NCBI GenBank assembly: GCA_963920635.1 | Contig: OY987305.1 | Coordinates: forward strand, 6,549,153 to 6,613,152 | Origin: Pseudeuparius sepicola | Taxonomy: Eukaryota > Arthropoda > Insecta > Coleoptera > Anthribidae | DNA: 64,000 nt | Direction: 5' to 3' | In this document: positions 59,201-64,000 of the stretch, in pieces | Position numbering within the stretch: the stretch's first letter is position 1 | How the letters are laid out: every line of letters starts with the position of its first letter | Translations under genes and position numbers: made by a program | The notes under the pieces: generated by a model | The model's database searches: none | Told to the model about the DNA's origin: nothing | Seen by the model: the letters and a program-made list of their open reading frames with translations, nothing else

Positions 59201-62200
59201 TCTTTATGATGAGGATATATCGGTACCTAGAATATACTAAAAATTAACTTTATGCTGTAATATTTGCTTTTAGGATAATGACGAGATCAAAGGAGCAGAT
59301 CCTTTCTTCGAATCCCAAGAAAATCATAATCTCATCGGGGTAGCAAATATCTTTCTGGAAGCATTATTCCATGATGTCACTCTTGATTACCACACGCCCA
59401 TTATTAGTCAACAAGGGGAAGTAGCAGGTAGATTACAGGTAAACGCCAAGACAATGATTTTTTTAAACCTACAGTTAAACGAGTTATAGGTAGAATTAAG
59501 TAGAGTAGCTGGTGCATTCCCTCAAGACAGAATATGCGAGGCAGCTTCTGATAACTCTTCAGATTGTAGTCATGATGACGAAGATCAAACGAATTCACAA
59601 ATTACTTGTCGTGTCCATATCAAGCAGGCCACTGGCCTTCCCATGTCTTTGTCCCACTTCGTTTTCTGCCAATACACATTCTGGAGTTACGATTCAATTG
59701 TGGTGCCTGACAAAAATGTAGCTGACCTAAACCACAAACACCAAACTACCGTCAAGTTTGACCACACCAGAGATTTCACTGTTAATTTATCCGAAGAATT
59801 CATGGAACATTGTGTAGGTTAGTAAATACACTATAATAATATCTTAAATTGGAAATTATCTTATTCACAATAATACTGTAATCCTTATACATATATAGTT
59901 AATAGTTGTAAAGAAAAGTTATAAAGTAGGTTATTTACTACGAGCCCTAACAACTATACATATGTTGGAAAGAACAGTTCTTTTGGGAATAATAAGTTGT
60001 CTAACTAAAATTCATTGACCAACTGTTTTTTAATTTTAGGGGAGCAATTAAAAATATATTTGATACTGGTGTAAAACATTTTTAGAGCAGATTTTTTTCC
60101 CTTTTTTTTGGTTCAATTGCTAAGTCAACTAAATGTTGAAATAAGTTTTGCCAAGCTTCATATTGCTGTCAATGTAAGCAGATCAAAACAAAAAAAAACA
60201 ATGCTTTTAAAGTTATTGTTGTTAACAGGGATCTTGAAACATTATCAGTATCAATAGCTTGTTTTGTTAAAGCCAGTTTCGGTATGATTCAACAATATCA
60301 TAAAGGCAAGACAACGCCTCATTGCCAATTAATTTGCTATAGCGAAAACAACAATTTCCAATATTCTAATAAAACAATATTGAAACTGCAAATATTGACG
60401 TTCGTGGTAAAAGTCCAGGGAGACCCAAAATAGTTTCTAAAAGAAATTTAAGACATTGGTTAAAATTTGCAAGTTTCAAAGAAATACACTACGAGAGGTT
60501 ACTGCACGATGGAATCTAGAAACTGGGTACTGGGTTAAACATATCTCGAAAATGCTGTTGAAAAGATGGGCACAAATAATGTTGTCTGCACTTCCATAAG
60601 GTATGGTTGATATTTATCAATATATGACTGACTTATCGACAAATTTATTTTTATCTGTTTATATGTCAGAGTAGTGAACCAAAACTCAAAAGGAAAACTG
60701 TTAAGGGCAAAATCTAAGCTCTTATCCTTGCCAGATATAACGGTTTTCCGTTTGAGGTTTGGTCAATAATGGTTTCCTTTGGCCTCTAAAGAGCAAAAAA
60801 CACAAAAGACATTTTTAGATAAGTCAGATATTGACACATATGTCAACTATATCTTATAAAAGACCACATTTGTGTGGATATATTTTTGGCAGCATTCTCT
60901 AAAAATGTTTAACCCAGTTTCTCGATTCCACTCATAGTATATTTCTTCTTGCCGACATGCAAATTTTAACCAAAGAACCTTTGTGAAACTATCTTGGGTC
61001 TTCCTGGACTTTTACTACGAACGTCAACATTTGCAGTTTCAATATATATTTTTATCAGTATATTGGAAATTGTTGTTTTCGTTATAGCGAACTTACTGTA
61101 AACAATATAAGATATTGTCTTGCCTTTATGGTAGTGTTGGATAATAATTTCACACACTTTTTTATGAGTAGGCTTTCCAAGTCCCACTATTATAATTACA
61201 ATAATTCTAGAAATTAAACTGAAACTGGACTTAACAAAACCAACTATTGACATTGATAATGTGTCAACATCCATGTCATCAACAGTAACTTTAAAAGCAT
61301 TGCTTGTTTTTGTTTCAATGCCTACTTGATCTGCTTACAATGATAGCAAGACGAAAAATAAGGAAAAAAATAATTCTGCATTAAAAATGTTTTAAAACAG
61401 TATCGAATATATTTTTAATTGCTCCATCAAAATTAAAAACAATCCGTCGAAAAGATTCAACTAGGAAAAAATGTTTTCTTACCTGTTGTTAATATTTCAA
61501 TCACGCTACCTGAATGCAGGAGTATAATAAATTTATATAAATTCGCTTTCAGCTTGCACTTTTTGTATTATAGAGCATTAAAATAATTGAAAAATAGGTT
61601 TGGACCAACTTTGACTCATCAATTAAACGCAAACATCAATACAGTGTACCTACTTATTTTTTCAAAGTTTACTGTGAAGATTGATTTTCAACGAAAATAA
61701 TATTAAACGATTAATTTCTGTGAATGTTTTTTATAAACACTGTGATTGTGAATAAAATAGCACATGTACATACTTCAGTGGAAGTTTCATTACTGTAAGA
61801 GAGGTTTTTGGTATTGTGATGTAATAATCTATATGGTTTTTCTATTCTCAGAGGGAGCTCTGTCCATAGAGGTATGGGGAAATCGGAGTGCAGGTTTTTC
61901 AAAATACAAGCCAGGTTGGGAAGTCGAACAACAGGAAGCTACTGCAAGATCCCTCTTGGACCGCTGGTCTGAGCTAACCCGAAAAATAGAGCTATGGGTG
62001 GAAATACACGAATTAAACGACATGGGCGAGTACGCCCCAGTCGAGGTGGCTACGAAAAACGACATGTTGACAGGCGGAGTTTACCAACTGAGGCAGGGCC
62101 AGCAACGCAGAATAGAAGTGAGGGTTAAACCCGTCCAAAACTCGGGCACTTTGCCTATCATCTGCCAACAAATAATCAAAATAGAAGTAGGAGGTGTCAT

Positions 62201-63569
62201 GGTGAGAAACAGACTACAGAAACCGCTTGACTCATACCAAGAAGAAGACTTGACCATTTTGAGAGAGAAATGGAACGATGCTCTTCAAAAACGCAGGCAG
62301 TACTTGAATTCCCAGCTGCAGAATCTGTCGGAAAAATTAGACAAAAACGACGAGGATTTGGAAAGAGAAAAGAGTTTGATGGAACAGCTGGTCAACCTGA
62401 CCGAGGAAACGAATGCGGTGTACGTCCCACAACCGGGGACGGGCATACCCGGCGCACCCGCTATGTGGAGCCCTTCACCAGGCATGGAGCCCCACGTGCC
62501 GGTGCTTTTTTTGGACCTCAACGGTACAAATTTATAGCCATACAACTTCTTCCACCACAACTCACACGGTTTTATTTTTCAGCTGACGATCTTTCCACAC
62601 ACCCATCGGGCGAAGAAGTCACTATCACTGGGATTAATTCTATATTGCCTAAGGAAGATGGCCGCCAATTTTACAATCTTCAGATACTGCAACATCTCGA
62701 TAAGGATGTCTGTGCTATCGTTGGTTGGGATTCATCTATTCACGATAGTCCACATCTTAACAAAATTACAGAACGTAAGTTGAAACAGAAACTTTTAGTA
62801 TAGTATTTACACGAATCAGTTTTCTTTTAGCAAACGAGAGAGTATACATGATCATTAGAATAACCGTAAGACTGTCACATCCGGCACCTATGGACCTTGT
62901 TCTTAGAAAAAGGTTGGCTTTAAATATATACAAGAGACAAAGTATAGCGGATAGAATAAAGAATCAAATAAAATCGAAGATAGTTCGAACAGATCTCATC
63001 ACATCCTGTGGCGTAACGTATTTAGTAGTTTCTAACGTACCAAAAGCAAGCGAAGAGCTCGAAGACAGAGAAAGCCTTGCTCAGTTGGCAGCTTCTGGGG
63101 AAAATTCATCGCTATGCGATGGTGAAACTTACATAGGTATGATACTATAGTGAAGGAATGACACATGATATATTACTACTATGCTGGAATAATTGACATA
63201 TGTTCGATATTTTAGAAAAATATACAAGAGGAGTTAGCGCTGTCGAAAGTATACTAACTCTGGACCGACTTAGGCAAAATGTGGCAGTAAAAGAATTGCT
63301 ACAAGCGAAAGGACAACCACTGATGAGGAAAACTGTCAGTGTTCCTAATTTTTCGCAGGTAAATGAGTGTACTGTCTCAGATTCTGCATGGCATACATAT
63401 TTTATCACCATTTTCTATACGAACTATGGCAACTATGCCTGTTTATCACATGCATTAAGCTTAGTATCCGTATCCTTGCCAAGTAGTGTAGTTGTAGATG
63501 TTTTAAGTACCTAAAGCTTTAATGACATTCACCGTGTTTATCGCTGCACAGACCTTGGAAGCAAAGGGG
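44200..63569 (+). CDS. Khc-73: Kinesin-3 motor, kinesin-73/KIF13 type, N-terminal 1388+ aa
   Basis: Plus-end-directed microtubule motor for endosomes and cortical polarity/spindle complexes. Exons: 44200-44254, 44839-44926, 45996-46159, 54034-54188, 54243-55449, 56648-56791, 58480-58820, 58898-59041, 59163-59222, 59274-59438, 59490-59817, 61852-62523, 62583-62774, 62831-63136, 63216-63358, and a possible 18 bp microexon 63552-63569. Exons 1-15 sum to 4164 nt with every phase consistent. Motor: P-loop GQTGSGKS (100-107), switch [11 protein letters not shown] (211-220), switch II DLAGSE (250-255). Then a neck coiled coil, an FHA domain (about 455-553), a KIF1B-type segment ([15 protein letters not shown]), and the KIF13 DUF3694 region with LFLDLNADDLS and [11 protein letters not shown]. 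The C-terminal part, where a CAP-Gly domain is expected, lies beyond the window. Confidence 0.93.
44255..45995 (+). other. Khc-73: Khc-73 introns 1 and 2 (with exon 2 between)
   Basis: Intron 1 is 44255-44838 and intron 2 is 44927-45995. Both are AT-rich and GT-AG, with no bounded repeat recognised. Confidence 0.6.
44839..44926 (+). CDS. Khc-73: Khc-73 exon 2 (aa 19-47)
   Basis: Acceptor TTCTTCAG|AA, donor GAAAG|GTGGGT. Encodes [19 protein letters not shown], the second part of the kinesin-3 motor N-terminus. Confidence 0.9.
45996..46159 (+). CDS. Khc-73: Khc-73 exon 3 (aa 48-102)
   Basis: Encodes [14 protein letters not shown] through IFAYGQT. The exon ends in the ATP-binding P-loop (ACC G|GTAGGT). 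Confidence 0.95.
47367..48301. mobile_element. Foldback transposon with transposase start codon in spacer
   Basis: Ends TACAGTGTGACCCATTTG and its complement, TA at both edges. The arms 47367-47735 and 47934-48301 are almost identical mirror images (about 368 bases each), so it is probably young. The 198-base spacer contains the N-terminal start of a transposase on the plus strand. Confidence 0.88.
47814..47972 (+). pseudogene. Transposase N-terminal remnant
   Basis: ATG opens a 52-codon frame beginning [18 protein letters not shown], resembling the first residues of DUF4817-type transposon proteins (short lead, then a helix rich in I/V/L followed by a G-D/E turn). After about 22 codons the sequence becomes unrelated and runs into the right arm. 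Confidence 0.5.
49533..50511. mobile_element. Foldback element, 979 bp
   Basis: Ends TACAAGGCGAATAAG / CTGATTAACCCTGTA. Mirrored blocks include AAAAAATAACCGCACTTT, AAACTATATCTTT, TGTTAAAGTTTT, GAATATTTACCAA and AAGGTAACTTTTTCCTATAA. The arms span almost everything, leaving a spacer of only about 45 bases. More diverged than the 47367 element; no protein remnant seen. Confidence 0.8.
51246..51265. repeat. (TTA)n microsatellite
   Basis: Six to seven tandem ATT/TTA units in intron 3 of the kinesin. Confidence 0.8.
53041..53725. mobile_element. Foldback element, 685 bp
   Basis: Ends TACAGTGTGTCCCTGGATAA / CTAGAGACACACTGTA. Mirrored blocks: GCAAAATAAGTTGAATTAATC, TATGCCCAAGAGTAAAC and ACTTTTATAAGGAAAA. 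Arms are about 250 bases, spacer about 175. An internal ATACAGGGTGTTTTGG suggests that one MITE end lies inside each arm. Confidence 0.8.
53850..54002. mobile_element. 153 bp foldback MITE just before exon 4
   Basis: TAAACTCTGTGCAACGAAT... is mirrored by ...ATTCGTTGAACAGAGTTTA, through CATACCTACGTCACAACTCC. It ends 31 bases before the acceptor of the exon that completes the P-loop. Confidence 0.75.
54034..54188 (+). CDS. Khc-73: Khc-73 exon 4 (aa 103-154)
   Basis: Completes the P-loop ([10 protein letters not shown]) and continues through [11 protein letters not shown] and SYMEIYNEK, typical kinesin core strands; phase 0 donor AAG|GTAACT. Confidence 0.95.
54243..55449 (+). CDS. Khc-73: Khc-73 exon 5 (aa 155-556)
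   Basis: The largest exon, after a 54 bp intron. Contains VRDL-type VHDLLDP, switch I, switch [40 protein letters not shown], the neck ([15 protein letters not shown]) and most of the FHA domain ending in [12 protein letters not shown]. The donor is ATAT|GTAAGT. Confidence 0.97.
55450..56647 (+). other. Khc-73: Khc-73 intron 5
   Basis: 1.2 kb, mostly occupied by a hAT-type element (55579-56498). Confidence 0.8.
55579..56498. mobile_element. hAT-type element with 8 bp duplication and subterminal repeats
   Basis: TAGAGATGGGAAA / TTTCCCATCTCTA, flanked by exact CTTTTTTG copies (55571-55578 and 56499-56506). About 90-110 bases next to each end carry many copies of GAAAGTTTCC or its complement, as expected for subterminal transposase-binding repeats. 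The termini differ from the CAGTGGCGG family, so this is a second hAT group. 920 bp, non-coding. Confidence 0.88.
56648..56791 (+). CDS. Khc-73: Khc-73 exon 6 (aa 557-604)
   Basis: Acceptor TTTTTCAG|CAGC. Encodes [20 protein letters not shown]..., the linker after the FHA domain, ending in a charged helix HEEDKQ. Confidence 0.9.
56792..58479 (+). other. Khc-73: Khc-73 intron 6
   Basis: 1.69 kb, holding TIR element copy 2 (57075-57759). The remaining AT-rich DNA shows nothing recognised. Confidence 0.7.
57075..57759. mobile_element. TIR element copy 2, 685 bp
   Basis: Begins TATAGTCCTCCTTACGGCAG and ends TTTGGACTATA, with TA at each edge. Aligns end to end with copy 1 at 24756-25472, with scattered substitutions and small indels. 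It preserves a better right terminus than copy 1 (GGACTATA), which defines the inverted repeat TATAGTCC. Confidence 0.8.
58480..58820 (+). CDS. Khc-73: Khc-73 exon 7 (aa 605-718)
   Basis: Encodes [19 protein letters not shown] (KIF1B-type helix), a Pro/Tyr/Thr-rich stretch [13 protein letters not shown], and [20 protein letters not shown]. Donor AGG|GTAAGC in phase 0. Confidence 0.93.
58898..59041 (+). CDS. Khc-73: Khc-73 exon 8 (aa 719-766)
   Basis: Encodes [20 protein letters not shown] and [10 protein letters not shown]; a phase 0 exon after a 77 bp intron. Confidence 0.92.
59163..59222 (+). CDS. Khc-73: Khc-73 exon 9 (aa 767-786)
   Basis: A 20-codon acidic exon, [20 protein letters not shown], between ACATATTTTAG and TCG|GTACCT; phase 0 at both ends, so it could be skipped without changing the frame. 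Confidence 0.75.
59274..59438 (+). CDS. Khc-73: Khc-73 exon 10 (aa 787-841)
   Basis: Encodes [20 protein letters not shown] and [13 protein letters not shown], matching the KIF13 segment around 'LVG.A.VYL..L' and 'KGEV.G.L'. The preceding intron is only 51 bases. Confidence 0.93.
59490..59817 (+). CDS. Khc-73: Khc-73 exon 11 (aa 842-950)
   Basis: Encodes [15 protein letters not shown], an acidic stretch, [20 protein letters not shown] and FMEHCV, part of the C2-like KIF13 region. The donor GTAG|GTTAGT was chosen because it gives [13 protein letters not shown] across the junction. Confidence 0.88.
60021..61446. mobile_element. Tc1-like foldback element, 1.4 kb
   Basis: Mirrored ends contain GGAGCAATTAAAAATATATT (60041) and its complement ending at 61425; similarity extends about 20 bases further out, so the outer limits are approximate. 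Both arms (to about 60560 and from about 60890) include the 5' part of a Tc1-type transposase gene, in opposite orientations, around a spacer of about 330 bases. Confidence 0.8.
60966..61274 (-). pseudogene. Tc1-type transposase N-terminal domain remnant
   Basis: A 102-codon minus-strand frame with [40 protein letters not shown] and SPGRPKIV: the homeodomain-like helix-turn-helix and GRP(K) hinge at the N-terminus of Tc1/mariner transposases. No DDE core. The left arm holds a more damaged plus-strand copy of the same region (about 60285-60450). Confidence 0.75.
61852..62523 (+). CDS. Khc-73: Khc-73 exon 12 (aa 951-1174)
   Basis: Encodes [36 protein letters not shown] and the DUF3694-type region, with a coiled-coil stretch ([20 protein letters not shown]) and [11 protein letters not shown] at the end. 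Donor AACG|GTACAA. Confidence 0.95.
62583..62774 (+). CDS. Khc-73: Khc-73 exon 13 (aa 1175-1238)
   Basis: Completes LDLNADDLS and encodes [20 protein letters not shown] and [16 protein letters not shown], close to human KIF13 sequence at the same place. Confidence 0.96.
62831..63136 (+). CDS. Khc-73: Khc-73 exon 14 (aa 1239-1340)
   Basis: Encodes [53 protein letters not shown] and [11 protein letters not shown], a KIF13-specific block. Confidence 0.96.
63216..63358 (+). CDS. Khc-73: Khc-73 exon 15 (aa 1341-1388)
   Basis: Encodes [20 protein letters not shown] and [14 protein letters not shown], the conserved KIF13 'MRKS.SVPN' motif; donor CAG|GTAAAT in phase 0. Confidence 0.93.
63552..63569 (+). 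CDS. Khc-73: Candidate Khc-73 microexon 16 (6 aa)
   Basis: ACC TTG GAA GCA AAG GGG (TLEAKG) between CTGCACAG and GTACGT, phase 0 at both ends. Good splice sites but no conserved residues; if false, the next exon is outside the window. Confidence 0.35.
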
Positions 63570-64000
63570 GTACGTCAGCTTTTATTCATACATACATTAT
63601 TTAATGCTAAGGCCACACAGAGCGCTACGCTATGTTCACAATGGACACTACATATGGGGTGTTAGCAATGGTTGTTACACGGGGGTGAACATAGAGAATA
63701 CGATGGTTTTTATTTTCGTCCAGTTATTGTAAGTTGTTGGCGTTGGGTGGACTGCCCTGGGAGCAGGACAGCGTCGATTTTTTCCAAAGACACGTATACT
63801 TTCTTACTTCTAAGGCATGTTTCTTTCTAAAATAAATGTATCGTTCTGTGCATTTTCAGTGTAATTTATTATTAATGGAGGTGAAAAATAAAAGAAATTA
63901 ATTGAATTCCCAGCCAAAGAGTATAGTGTTTAACGTGTATAATTTTTTTTCCAAATGAAAATAAAATACACTTAAAAAACATCACGTTGTAGCTGCTACA
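63570..64000 (+). other. Khc-73: Khc-73 intron continuing past the window
   Basis: AT-rich DNA without a coding exon that fits phase 0. The kinesin must continue to the right, since KIF13 proteins are usually about 1700-1900 aa. Confidence 0.6.

Larger units (their letters stand above)
59818..61851 (+). other. Khc-73: Khc-73 intron 11
   Basis: 2.03 kb with a Tc1-like foldback in its middle (60021-61446); the flanks show nothing recognised. Confidence 0.75.

Noticed and set aside
1..64000. CRISPR arrays, bacterial operons, rRNA genes, viral genes
   Set aside because: No regularly spaced direct repeats, no rRNA cores and no viral protein motifs; the only reverse transcriptase is a degenerate LINE.

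Overview
The window looks like insect nuclear DNA, most likely beetle: short GC-rich exons lie in AT-rich introns, splice sites are GT-AG, the genes are the animal types Pi3K21B, Mitf and kinesin-73/KIF13, and the intergenic and intronic DNA is full of short 'TACAGGGTG'-ended elements. 'Beetle' is an inference from general style; 'insect' is better supported by the gene types.

Layout. (1) 1-1213, plus: 3' part of a class IA PI3-kinase regulatory subunit (n-SH2 partial, iSH2, c-SH2), with a long 3' UTR. (2) 2761-4025, minus: a complete five-exon cathepsin L-like cysteine protease, 341 aa by conceptual splicing. (3) 4026-9816: intergenic DNA with two inverted-repeat transposons, then a GC-rich probable promoter. 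(4) 9817-43231, plus: a complete six-exon Mitf/TFE bHLH-zipper gene, 523 aa, split by a 25.6 kb intron (12465-38063) packed with mobile elements. (5) 44200 to the right edge, plus: 15 clear exons (1388 codons, phases all consistent) of a kinesin-73/KIF13 motor; the C-terminal part lies beyond the window.

Mitf and the kinesin are head to tail, about 1 kb apart. Mitf is the lysosome/nutrient-responsive transcription factor; PI3K p60 acts in insulin signalling; the kinesin is a plus-end-directed, FHA-containing endosome and polarity motor. The sequence shows no sign of co-regulation beyond adjacency.

The striking part is the repeat content. At least eight elements are long, near-full-length inverted repeats (foldbacks, arms of about 0.15-0.9 kb). 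Four hold a recognisable fragment of a DDE-type transposase at or near the centre (an N-terminal start in three, a C-terminal tail in one). This suggests that they formed by inverted duplication of one end of an autonomous transposon. Most lie in the sense introns of Mitf and the kinesin, so they should be transcribed as long hairpin RNA. Other elements are defined by exact target duplications: three hAT-type (8 bp: CCTGGTAG, AATGACTT, CTTTTTTG), one piggyBac-type (TTAA), and a 0.7 kb TA-flanked family in two copies, one of which splits a LINE reverse transcriptase. All exon coordinates were read by eye from splice consensus and frame, without transcript data.
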